The translations under genes were made by a program, and so were the position numbers. Below the pieces are notes generated by a model. That model saw nothing but the letters and a program-made list of their open reading frames with translations, had not been told where the DNA came from and made no database searches. Below are positions 43,901 to 57,000 of a stretch of 64,000 nucleotides of DNA, piece by piece (positions within the stretch are counted from its first letter, which is position 1; each line of letters starts with the position of its first letter). The DNA comes from Micromussa lordhowensis (taxonomy: Eukaryota > Cnidaria > Anthozoa > Scleractinia > Lobophylliidae), in assembly GCA_964020085.1 (NCBI GenBank), contig OZ026595.1, positions 19,036,653 to 19,100,652 of the forward strand, written 5' to 3'.

Positions 43901-46900
43901 GCTATTTGTATAAGCTAATTCTGGTGGTTGAAAACTAGTTTTAGACTTATAAAATATATCTTGCATCGATCGCCATGTCTTCTGCGTGGGAGGTGAAAGG
44001 ACCCTTCCCAGCATGCATTGCGATCAGTGGACATTGCATTGGTTTGGTGGCCTGGTAAATGGCAATACAAGTAAGAGGAAGTGGATTTTTGGAAGTTATT
44101 GACACAAGGAGTCCCACAGATAATGGCCAACATGTAGAGATTGATTATAACAGAAATATTATTTCAAATCAGCATGATTTGTAGTGTTTTGAACTTCTGG
44201 GATATGGGGACAGAACCCTAACATCAAAAGCTTTGTGAAATCAACATTTCGCTCTGCTGCAAGTCAAATGAGTACAGTCGAACCCCCGGTTGCGACCACC
44301 TCTCCTCAGCGACCAGTTTTCCAAAATACCAAAAGTTTCCAAGTCAAATCACTATATTTGGAACCTTCTGTAAGCAGCCACCTCTCGTAAGCGACCGCGA
44401 CCACTTTTAGAACTGAAAGTTTGAAATTTTCTTCTGTTTTTAACCTCCCGTAAGCAGCCATTTGACAGATAATAAAGCAGAAACTGGATAATAAGTTGTA
44501 ACATTATAGCATTCCTGGGTAATAGAGACAGGATATTTTTCAATGGGAAGTACCAGATTTTTTGCAAGAAATCAACTTTTCACATGAATACAACATTTAA
44601 AACATGGGGTAGGTCTCTGCAGTTTCCATATGTCAATGAGGCAAAATGTTGACCCAATATGGTCTAAGCTCTCATAAGCGACCACCTCCGGTAAGCTACC
44701 ACCAGGGCTTGACATATTGGCTGGTCGCTTACGGGAGGTTCGACTGTATCTCTGTGGTCATGCATTCTCATAAAATCAACATTTAACTGTTTCTTAGGTG
44801 AAAAAAGCATCTTTGAAAAACATGTACATGTTGATTTGACATCAGTGTCAAATCAACATGTACATGTTTTTCTTTTTTAAGTGAAATCAACATGTCTGCA
44901 CTTTCGCATTGATGTGAAATACACTTAACTGTTTTCTTTGAGTGAAATGAGTATCTCTGTGGTCAGGCATTCTCGTGAAAAATCAGCATTCAACTGTTTC
45001 GTAAGTGAAAAAAGCATCTTTGGCATGACATCAACATGTTTTTAAGTGCAATCAACATCTAAGCTTTTTCGTGTTGAAGGGAAATCAACATTGAACTGTT
45101 TTCTTTAAACAAAATGTGCATCTCTGATGTCACACGTTCTTGTGAAATTGACATTTTAGTGTTTCTGAAGTGAAATCAACATTTTTGAGCTTACAGGTTC
45201 TCTGAAATCAACATTTCGCTGTTTGTCAAGTGAAATCAACATATCTGCAGTCGCACCTTAATGTCAAATCGACATTTTAACTGTTTCTGATATGAAATCA
45301 ACATTTTTGAGTTTACTCATTACTCATTTACTGAGAATTGATGTAAATTATTGAAAAAGGAATAAAGTTTTGTTGTTTGTTTGTTGTTTTTGAAATCAAC
45401 ATTTTGTTGTAATTTAAGTGAAATCAACATCTTTCTGCTCGTACACTGAGGCAAAAACAAATACTGTTTTTTTTTTGCGTACCTAATATCTCGAAAACGA
45501 AGCAAACAAAAAAATACAGGACCATGCTTTTCTATAACATTGAACACATGCAAAAGTTCAGGCACTTTTGAGAAAAAAACATTTTCACACAAAATCGTCA
45601 GTTAGCATGGATTTGCACCCAGTCCTTTAATTTTATTGTTTTATACAGTCTTAGGAACATCCTCAAGTAAGAAGACTTTAAATAACAGAGCGAGTATCAG
45701 CTCCAGTACTCAGAGTATTCACAGCTTGAGTAGCATGCCTGGTGACATGTCCCAAGTGGATGGAAGAGTTGGTCGCTGGGCACTTGGGTTTGACAAGCTC
45801 ATGGAAGATCCTGCTGGGCTGGGCTGCTTTAAGGTAAATGTGCAGAAAATTGTTTTCTTTAAGATGTTAGGTAGGCTTGCAGCATGTTCAGTTGACTTTA
45901 TTGTCTGCAAGAAAACTGCAAACCTGTTTTGAAAATACTAATAGCAAGTGAAATTTTGCTATCTAAAGATTTAAGGACGTTCACGCTAATTGTTTCTGCG
46001 CATCCTTACTGCGCATGTAAATTCACATGCCACATCATCCATGAGCGCGCGCGCTAAGTCATAAAATAAACAAAATAATGATAAGGCAGATGGCCATTGC
46101 TAGAGCTTTGACTGGATTTAACGATCTTGGACGTTCGGTGACCCCAATGTTTCTTTCGATGGATCATTTTCTCTACTGATTTTCTACGTTTAGGAAAAAA
46201 ATGAAAAATCTATCGACTAGAAGTTTAAATTTTTGGCAAAATGCACCATCAAATTCCGTTCTTAGTAGTTCTTCGTGCATCTGTGGGGCGGTCTCAAATG
46301 CCTCTTAAAGGGTTAAATTTTGTGAAAACGTTAGTAAGGTTTGGAATTATTTACGCAGCAGACCCACTTCTACAAAATATGACTAAGATCGTTTGCCTCT
46401 GTTGACTCACCCCTGTAGACCATGCTCGATGATATGCGACAATTTTTCGAAATCAGTATAGTTTACCACACGCTTTATCTCGGAAACGAAGACGGTGACC
46501 CCCCAATTTTTTTTGCATTTCTGGTACAAGTAACTCATTATCTGCCTGCAGTAAAAATTTAAAAAAATTCTATCGACTGGACAAATTCCGCGCGAACGTC
46601 CTTAATTCATATGTAGGCTTGTAACCACTAACAATGTCAGTGGTTTGAAACTGTATTTGTTTGTTCTTGTTTGTTACCAATAGAACTTCACTGGAAATTC
46701 AAACTTTATCTTTATTTAAAAAAACCCATTGGTTTATCTATGAGTGCGGCTTATACATGTACATGGACTTTTATTGTATATGCAAAGGAAAAGGAAAATC
46801 TTGGTTTCTAACCTTTCTTTGGAGATGTACACTAACCTGATGTACGTTTGATAATTACATCTTCACAGGAGTTCTTGAAGAAGGAATTTAGTGATGAAAA

Positions 46901-49900
46901 TATTGTCTTCTGGATTGCATGTGAAAACTTCAGGAACATCACAGATTTTGAAGAGGTATTAAGAATTACAGTAAGGAGACCATTGTCAATGTTGATAAAT
47001 GTGGTCATCTTGTACAGCTTTGTGTATTAGGTCTCTGAAAGCTGCTTCTCATGCCTCAGCACAAATATTGGGTGTGAAACTGTTAATTGACAATTATTCA
47101 ATGAATGCATTGGATATGAGATTTTGGATAGCCAACAAGCCATGTAGTGCCCAGTTGGCTATAATATATCCAACAAGCGGGAGTGGAATAATTGTTTTAT
47201 TAAGAATGCCCCAAATTTAAAGAAAATTAAACTAAAAAAATCATGATTATGCTTAACATTTTGTATAATGGTTCATAACCCATGATGACTAAGCTAATAA
47301 AAACTCTGAAATTGCATTATCCAATGATTCAGTTTTTAGTAATGGGTATTATTATTCAAATTTCATACACTGTAAGAATTCCGATTTCCTGATTGGCTGA
47401 TTTGCACCACGTGGCGCTGGGTTATGACGAAACAACCTCCTTGACGTCATTATCGTGGTGTAATTGCCGTGGTGTAAATTCAATACACCACTGTCATTAC
47501 ACCATGGCTTCAGCCGACTCGAAGTTTGACGATTTGTCAGAAACAGACATTGATTCTCTTATTGATGATGCAATTCCTAAAAACACCAAGAAAGCAACTG
47601 CTTGGGGAACATCTGTTTTAAAAGGTAAGGTTGCGAATTTTAATTTTTTCATTCATACTAGTTGAACTATGTTTTTGTGTGTTGTCAACAGCTTTGCCGG
47701 CTTTAAACAAAATCATCATTGTAAGTATTTTTTTCTTTTGTTTGTCTTTTAGACTGGTTATCCTAAAAATACCCAAATGAAGTTTTGGAAAGTCTTTCAC
47801 CAGAAGTTCTCTCTGAGAGGTTAAAGAAATTCTACCAAGAATTAAGGAAATCGCCGACGGAGCATTACAGTGCTTCAGCACACTTGTCTCGACTTGTCCA
47901 TCAGAGCGGCCATTGCCAGAGTTTAGCGGCATTTCTATCGTACGAGATCCGCTATTTAAAATTGCAAATAAATCCCTGAGTGCTAAACTAAAACATCTTA
48001 AAGCTCAAGGCTTTGCAAAAGTTCAACATCATCTATCTATTTCTCCCGAAGACATCCAAAAGTGCTACGAGACGAAAGTTTTCAGCGACGAAACCCCAAT
48101 AAGTTTACTTCGCGTAAACTGGTTCAACATCAGCCTCCACTTCTGTCGCCGTGGAAGGGAAAATCTTCGATCCTTAACGTGAGATAGTTTTGTCATTAAG
48201 AAAGATGCAAACGACGGTGAATATGTGGAGAAGTCTGTCAGTGAAAAAACGAAAAACCATCAAGGCGGTCTCGGAGATAAAGCCGACGAAAGTGATCCAA
48301 AAATGTTAACATTTTGTCTGGTTTTCCTAGTATAATAGTTGTTTCAGTGTAGTATTTCTTTGTGCAGTGTATTCAATTTGAATAATAAAAATGTTAACGC
48401 ACTCGTTGCTCGTGAATTATCGGGATTTACCTGCACTCGTTCTCTAACAATGAACTCTAAATTTTCAATACCGCACTCGGCGGCCTCGTGCGGTATTGAA
48501 ATTTCTCGTTCATTGTTAGTGAACTCGTGCAGGTAAATCCCGATAATTCACTCGCCGAGTGCGTTAACCTGTAATTACACCATATAAAGTGTGAATGCAG
48601 TCATTGATCTTGATCAGTGGCTTATTTCAAATTTAACAAATTAGATATGTTTTTGAATGAGTGTGAAGTCTGTATTGGAAAACTGTTGGTGAAGTTTTTC
48701 TTTTCAGTTGTTTCATTCAGACATTGGGTGATTCCAGAAAATATGCTGCCATACGACAGCTGGCATCTTGGAATTCCAAGGGAGAGGGGGGTTTCTTGGA
48801 CTGGAATTCTGAAGGCGTGGGGGTTAATGCAGTTTGGAATTCTAAACACATGGGGAGGTCTCCGCTCTGAATTTCCTGAGGGGGAAGGTGGCAAGAGCTC
48901 GATAGCTTCACTTGAAATCGCTGATCTGTATTTTTTCTGGTTATAAATCAAGCATGAACTGACCGCGGTAAGCATTCATGCGGATGAGTGAGCAAAGAAG
49001 CCTTAAAGTTGATGAATTAGTTGATAGATACAAGTCTGTGTTTCTTTCCAATCTAAAATTGTCATTGTGTGCGAGAAACTCGCACCAGCCTCTTGTTTCC
49101 AAATGGAACACGTGACAGATTTGTAGGCTGCATTACTAGTGGTCAGCAGTTCAGCTCAATGAACGAAATTTTCAATATGGTGGGTGAAGGCACATCATGA
49201 ACTTTACTTTTGTCTTCCACTGCTATCGATATGATCTACTCTGCTGAAAAGATGAAGCTAATGAACTGAAAACAAATAGTTTTATTTGGTGGTAAACAAC
49301 TTAAAGATAACACTTAAAAGAAAGGGAAAGCTGCGGTGTACTTTATTAAACATTTATAACAAACTTGAGTTGCTTGTTGCTTGACCGAAAATTGTGAGCA
49401 GAATTATCTTGGAGGGAGGAAAAAGTGCAAGTTTCCTGTTTGTTAGAAGTTTTAGGCAGTCAAACGGGAATTCCAGCGGGTCTGAAAAAAAGGGAAATTC
49501 CGGAGAGGGGTTAACTAATTTTGGAATTTGGAGGGCATGAGGGGGTAGAGCATTTTGGAATTTCCGAAGGCAAGGGGGGGGGGGGGGTTAAAATGTTTAT
49601 GTCGCCCATGGTAGGGTATGGATATCCCCTCACCTTTGAGTCACACCCACGAGCAGAGAGCAAACGAGCCTGGTGAAGAGGCACCAAGAAAGTGAGCCTG
49701 CCTTGATCTCTGTGATTTTTTCATTTCTGGTTCCCCTGAGTGAAGTGAAATACCATTGGTAAAAAAGTGGGAAATGCAAGAAAACTGTCAATCGGTTACT
49801 GGTATGTTTGATGAGGAGCGATTAGATCCCCATGGAGTTGGTAGCTAACTGCATGTTCTCCAATAAAAAATAAGTTGTCCACATTTGGAGTCAGAGGAAG

Positions 49901-51015
49901 AGTTGAGTGCGTGCATTACTGATGTTTTAACAAAGTTTCAGTCTATTTCTGGTTAAAAGTTAAACTAAAGAGGGAGCAGGAAATAGCAGTTGAAAGTATG
50001 TTAAGAAGTCAAGACGTACTTGTCGTGTTGCCGACTGCACGCGGAACAGTTAAATATCAGAAACCTTTGTGACTGCAAGCGGGAAATGAAACAACACAAA
50101 GGCATCTGCCCGTTTACCAGCGTCATCAAAGACCAGACTGCCAAAGCAAGTTTACTTGGAATCAAGTGTGTGTCCTTGCTAGACATAAACTTTGACGGTT
50201 TTTCTTCAGCAAAACTTTATCAACAACAGATATTGCGCCTGCATGTTGTTATGAAAACATTTACAATTTTCCTGAGAATTCTGAGCTGCCAAAGTGCATA
50301 CTTCTGGTGAAATTAGTTGGCTCATTTTTTCTGTGGTGGAAATGAAAAATGTGCAGAGATCAGAGCAGGCTCAGTTTCTCTTCTTGCGGCTTTGCTGCTC
50401 GATTTTGCGCTTGCAGCTGTGCTGTGCACGCTTGTGCTCCAACATCAGCCTGCTCACAGGCTAAATATTTTCTGGAATCACCCATTTTGCATACTACATT
50501 TGGATTGAATTATAATTTGATTTGCACATAATTTATATTGTATTGCAAATCTGTAAATTAGATTAGCTTTCTCATCATTGACTATTTAACAATTATTCCA
50601 TGAGCGCGTGTTGGATATGAGATGATAGATAACCAACAAGGCGCGTAGCGCCAAGTTGGCTATAATCATCTCATATCGAACAAGCGCGAGTGGAATAATT
50701 GTTTTATTAAAAACGCCTCCCAAAAATAGAAAACTAGGCTACAATAAAAACAAAAAGGCCCAAAAAATCACGTACGCTTGCCATCTTTGTAGATTATGGT
50801 ATAATGGCTCATATACCATGATGGCTAAGCCAATGAAAACTCTCAAATTGCATTATCCAATGATACAGTTTTTAATAATTGCAGATATACTATAACTGTG
50901 CTGTTCTTGACACAGAACTGTATAAGCAATAGTCTTCATTTGATGCAAAAATATGCTGGGATATTTATCCACAGACATTATCTGTTCCAAGCAGTGAACA
51001 GTTTTCCAAGACTGT

Positions 51016-51048
<33 letters not shown>

Positions 51049-54000
51049 AAAATGTCCAAGGACGAATGTGCGAACATATTTTCGTGTCAAATGGAGTCTA
51101 TTATGTTTATTATTCTTCAAATATTATTTGCAATGCATACAGTTTTGAAAATTGGGGAGTATCTCTCGGATATTCCCTAGTTCCAGCTGGGGTATATTGT
51201 TATAGACCAATTGCGCGAGAGCGAAAATATTTGATGAATTATAATTCATGATACAATGTATGTACTGTACTCTTGATTTCTATAAGTGACTGTAAACTTA
51301 GCTGCAGTTCAGTGACCTTTGACTATCCACTCGAAGAAATCTTGGAGCTCTCAACTTCTGATTATCTTAATGATTGCGTTTTCATTTTTTGCCAGCTGAA
51401 AATGGAAGCAGAAAGCATCTTCCATAATCATCTTGATGTAAATGCACCCATGCCTGTTAATATTGACAGTTCAGCTGTGAAAGATGCAGAGGAACATTTG
51501 CATAATCCAAACAATGACATGTATCGCCTTCAACAACAGCAGGTTAAATAAGTTTATTTCTTTGTGTTGATTGAAGAATCACGGTTAGTCACAATCAATG
51601 ATAATAATATCTTATGCACTGGCCAATCCATTGAAAGCTTTTGAACAGTGTGTATTCTCCATGCTGTGCAAGGTCTAGACTGTTCACAGCCCTCTATTTT
51701 CCCGTATTTTTATTCGGTCATTGAACGTGCAGATAGAATCACAGGAGAACTGGACGTCAATGCAAAACGAGAGACTTGATGAGGTGGGGGGCTTCGTTTA
51801 CCTCCCTACTCCCACCCTTTTGTGCTTCGTGCTTGAGCTCGCTTTTTCTCTCATGTGCGTCAAAAAAATAGAGAGCCTGTGAGTCTAGTGTGTGACAATG
51901 CCTTAAAATTAAGGTAGTTGAGTAATTATTTAGATACAATAAGGACATAGTTTGGAGCATTTTAGTAGGAGTTCTGAAATATATTTTGGCTTCAAAACGT
52001 TTGACTGATACCATGTAGCAGAGCCACCCTTTTGTAAGTCTCTTGAAATCAGTTCTGACAGAACATGTACTGTGTCCTGTAGGTTTATACGCTGATGAAA
52101 TTTGACAGCTACCCACGTTTTCTAAAGTCTGATGTGTACAGACAGAGCCTTGTGGCCGAGATTGAAGGAGGACTACTTCCTTGTGAGGAGGGTGAAGAGG
52201 AGAGAGAAATCAAAGCAAGAGGCTTCTTCTGGAAGGTACCTGTATTGAAATACACACAATGTCTTCCTGGGAATGATCTTTCATATTTGACAATAACTGT
52301 AATCAAACAGAGTCTCTTTAGCCTCCAGTACCACCTCAAGGCCTGTTTCAGTGTTTCAGGGCAGTAAAGTTTGTCTTGATTGTTTGACTCCCAGTACTGA
52401 TAAAGTGGCTACTTCTCCTTACCTTTTTGTAACAAAGTCAAACAAAATGTCATGAGATCTGAGGACCTGATCATCATAAAAAGAACAGTCCTGCCTTTTA
52501 TGGAGAACCAGCTAGCTAAAGACAGCCTCACTAAACTTTAAAATGTACAAAAATAACTGACGAAGAAAAGCAAAACTAAATCAAGAATTTCAAGTAAACA
52601 ACAAAACTTTTAAAAAGAGTTGTTCTCTTTGAACCTTATGTTCAGCAGATTGCTTCCATGCTTTGGACCATGTCTCCAGTAGTTTCCAACATAAGATAAA
52701 AGAGGCTATTCATATTCAAAGAGGACAACCCTCTTTGAATCAACAATAATTACACCATGTGAATCTAATTATGTCACAATTAGCATGTTTCTACTTATTA
52801 TAAATTCCTCTTCCAACGCTTTGCGTATCAATCAACTGAAGATGGCAGGAGAATCTGTTGAAGCATGTCCTTTGGGCTAAAAAGTTTTGTCGTTTACTTG
52901 AAATTCTTGACTTGCCTGCTTCTATCAAGACCCTTTGAAAACTAAATCAGTTTTAAAAAAATATTTGCACAATGTTTTAAATATCCTAAAAGTTTCAAGT
53001 ATGTACAATCATGTAAAACTACATAACAATGTTTTCAATATATTAAAATCAAGGAAGTCCAGCCTAAGAATCCTGAATTGATGATGTAATACATTTATTT
53101 ATATTGGTAATAGTTTTTGTTTTCAGTTTAAAGTTAATTGGTGCTGAAACTGAAAAAATAGTTTTCACTTGGGCATTTTAACATCAGCTACACAATATAC
53201 TAATATCAAGTATATTATTTGATGTCTTAACTTAATTTTAATGGTCATAGGTTAAATAACATCTGTTGAAAGGAAAATAACACCACAACCCAGAATCAAT
53301 AACTATTTCCCAAATGGGAATCAGTAAGTTAGTCAATTTTGTTGCGCATTAATTGAAGATTCTTCCCCTTATAAATTTGACACGATTTTGCTCCAGTTAA
53401 CCTCTATCAAAGCCATGTGTATAAAAATAAACATTTTTTCCTATAATGAATTGCAACTACAAAGATCTTAAACTTTAACCTTAAACCTGCTTAATAACGT
53501 CCAAATTCCAGGTTCCCTTTCTTTATCCGTCCTCTGAAGAATCTGAATTCTCCAGTGGCAGCAGTCGAAGCAGTTTTAGTCTTGAAGGACAGGTAAAACA
53601 GAAATTTAAATCAACTGTGATAATAAACAGTTTTCAAGGGCCGTTCCATTTTATATCCACCCCCGTCAGATGACATTGTCTGAGTGAGTCACCCATGGGA
53701 CAAGATTTTCTAGGGGGTTACTATTCGAAATGTTTGTTTCTGAAGGGGTACAATATCAAGAGTAAATTTCTGAGGGGATTATCGAAATTTGCGTCATTAA
53801 AGGGATTGTGGGATATACTTTATCTGATGAGGGTATCACAAAACGCTACATTTCTGAAGCCCTACTATTAAATAGGCTCTTTGCTGAGGGGGAAAAGGGT
53901 AACTCTAAGAAAACGTTTCAGGAGGGATCAGGGAGAAAAACACCTCATCAACAGTGGAGTGCGGATATTAAATGGAATGGCCCCAAGTCTAAACTTACCT

Positions 54001-57000
54001 TATGAAGTAAACTTTAAACTTTGAAACTTGAGCCTCGCCTGTGTTGTCCTGTTGCTTTTTTTTTCAATAAATACTACGCTAATCTTTGTAGGAATCGTTT
54101 TTAAATTCACCATGGTAAAAAAACACTCGCTGTACAGTACATGTAATACTAAACGTCTGTGTTACTTAAGAACTACGTTTTCGTTAATGATGTGTACTTT
54201 GCTCGCGGGTCAGCGTGTGCGAGTTTTCGCGCGTGCCGTTTGTTACATTTTGAATCTTGTTCAGGGCCGGGTTGTTCAAGGCCCGATTAAGCTAACCCAG
54301 GTTTAGCGAGAAGTTTGATTGCAGTTTTGTAAATTTTCGGTGAGGTTTCCTGTTTATATTGTTTGTCCTTCAGTTTGAATAATCTCAAACTACACAGTAC
54401 ATGACGATTGGAGGACACTTTTATCCAAGAAAAAATAATATTAATTTTAATCCTGGGTTAGTGTTAGCATATCTAGCGTGTTGTAGGATTTTCTCTTCTA
54501 ATTGTTGTGTCCACATTTACAATGTTTAGCGCTCGGGCCGTAGCTGGGGAAGTAAACACAGCAGCAAACGATCAGCTGGAGGCATGGACGGAGAAAGGAA
54601 AAAATCCTTTCTCCCTTGGAAAGGTGAGGTTAATTGTGGGCCTGAGCCTGTTGACTCTCTGTAAGTTCCCGAAACGCTCTTCTATTATGTGTTGTTACTA
54701 ACGTGACTTTTTATTTCCGCTTGGAAATTACCATCTGATTTGCGTGCTCCGTTTGTGCTTCGGAAAAGAGCGTGACAGCAAGCGCGCGTAATACAAGATG
54801 AAGTCACACTACACAAAGCGAAAAGATATCACGCAATGTAGTCGCGCCTTGTTTCTCACTTCACCAAGAAACTTTGGTTAGGAAGACTGCAAGAATGGTC
54901 CAGCATACAACTGCATTTGTTGTATCACGTCTAACTGCAAGAGTCACCCAATCTTGTTAATGCAACTTATTTTCCATAGGAGTTGTCCAAGTATCCAGTA
55001 TTAAATGAAAATCTCTAAGGGAACGGTGGCTTTCAGACTGTTTTGAGTTGTTTGTTATTTTAGTGTACCTCCTTACCATCAATATTTTTACCCTATCTAT
55101 GGTAGCTGATGATATGTTAGTTGCGTGTTTATCAGTCTTTAATTGTGTTTTTCATTGTGTAGAGTAGTCGCTAATTTTAAGAACTTTCATTCTGATATTG
55201 CTTTTTAAGTAAATCAATAACATTTTTGGGGTGCATTTGCAAAAGCCAAACACACTAAATTTCATCATCGAATTGATCTTTTCGTCGAAGTTTTGGAGGA
55301 AATTGGTGTTTCATAATGTAAAAATATTAACGATCGAATTTCAAGATACTCACTTTCACGTAAAATTAATACAAATTTGACTTTTTTTAGGCCTTCATCA
55401 TCTCTACATTTTCATTTAATATCCATTATCATACTATGTTTTATATGTGACAGTTTGTATTTTGTAATGTGTGAACAGTTCTGAAAAGAATAGAACAGAA
55501 TATTGTGCAGTACAATTAATTCACAAAATGCGTGGCTCTTTCCAAGTTAAAATGTTGCTTGCATTCCCTATGCATTTGATTTCCGATAAATATGTCTGGT
55601 TTGTTTGCTTTTCCTTTTCCCATGTTGATGATATTAGGTTGTGAAACTAAATTAAATGTTGGTCTCCATGTTGTTGTGATGAAGAAAGAGTTTTGCAATT
55701 GCGATAAAATTAAATTGAAGAATCATTGTTTAAAACCTTGGTTTTGTGTCTCTTTTGTGGCGTTTATCCTCTCAAGTCATTAGGCTTCACAAATGATAAG
55801 CACTCTCTTTGTTCCACAGAACAATCACCAGACATTTAATGGATATTTTAATGACTGATAATTTCCATATAAAGGATATTGCTTTTGTTTCAAAGTACTT
55901 AGGTATTAACAATGCTCCTCCCTCTATTTTGCAGGTAAACACGTCAGAAAAGGTCAGTATTGGTTTTTCATGTTAAGTGTAAGTATAATTGTTTTCATTC
56001 GCAACAGCGAGCCATATTTCACGACCTCTTGCTAAATCACTCGGCTCATGTCGCGTAAGTTTTGAGGCGAAGAAGACGTCTGAAATGCTGAAGTTTCAGA
56101 TCACGAGAAGGGCTGAAAACCTTTTCTTGGGCCCTGTGGAATATGCTTCCTCTCACCACAGTAAGTAGTAAAATCTCCGTGAAACAAACTCTGCATTTTT
56201 CACTTTGTTTGTTTGGTTGTAACGGATGCACTAATTGTTTTTTTTCCGTAAATGTTTTACTTCCAAAATGCGCTTCTGGTCATCTTTCGAGTGTTTACAA
56301 TCTGATGTGTCATCGTCCGCTTGTTTTTTCCTCAAATCCTTTACCTTGTAAACACTGCAGTTTTGAAGTTTACCCAGTCAAGTGCCTTTTTTTCAATTAT
56401 GTCTTGTAGGTGACCGATCGTTTGGTAGCCAGCCGGGTAGTGCTCGAAGCTCTCTCTCTTCCTTGTCTGATTCAGTCCCAAATATCAGCTACTCTTCTGA
56501 GGTTCGTGACGCTTGTACTCTTTTCCTGGTGTTGTGACACGCAGTCTAGAGTCACGGTTGTTCTATAAAGTTAGCGTGCCGGTCACGCGTGTTTCACATC
56601 ACGCTCCTAAATCGATGCTTTCCCAAAACTCTATTTGTTTGAAACCAAATGTGATGTTGATAACGTTGTAACAGGACAGTAACAAAAACAAGTTTCAGAT
56701 ATTGTTGGTGTTAGAACGATATGTATATTGAATTATAAGTCTGGGGCTGATAACGATTTATGCCAATTATGCCCACATTCCCTGCAGTTGGTTTTATTTA
56801 CCCTCTTGGCACTGACCAGTCGGTGATGTTGAACGCGTTCTTGTTAAATTTTTTGTGTGTATGCAATTCAGGTGTCCTTTTTGAGTATGCCAAACGGTTG
56901 TAACCAACTTAGATAGAATGGCCAAGTCTTGTTAACCCCGCGGTTCACACTGAAGTACAAGTAGAGACATGAACGGAACTTTGTCGTATATAACGAATAT

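Larger units (their letters stand above)
44215..45440. repeat. Degenerate ~60-bp satellite in RGS12 intron 2
   Basis: Repeated units contain gtgaaatcaacat, ctgtttct and atctctg-gtca blocks roughly every 55-65 bases. The array is interrupted by the TA-flanked element at 44273-44748. Confidence 0.75.

Noticed and set aside
51757..52116. 119-codon minus-strand frame
   Set aside because: Antisense to an RGS12 exon and intron; no domain.
54522..56056. Alternative reading from ATG 54522 through the micro-exon into exon 10
   Set aside because: It ends at a TAA right after 16 codons of exon 10, has no similarity to anything, whereas the other frame gives RGS12-like SGRS and RKKSFLPW and fits all later phases.
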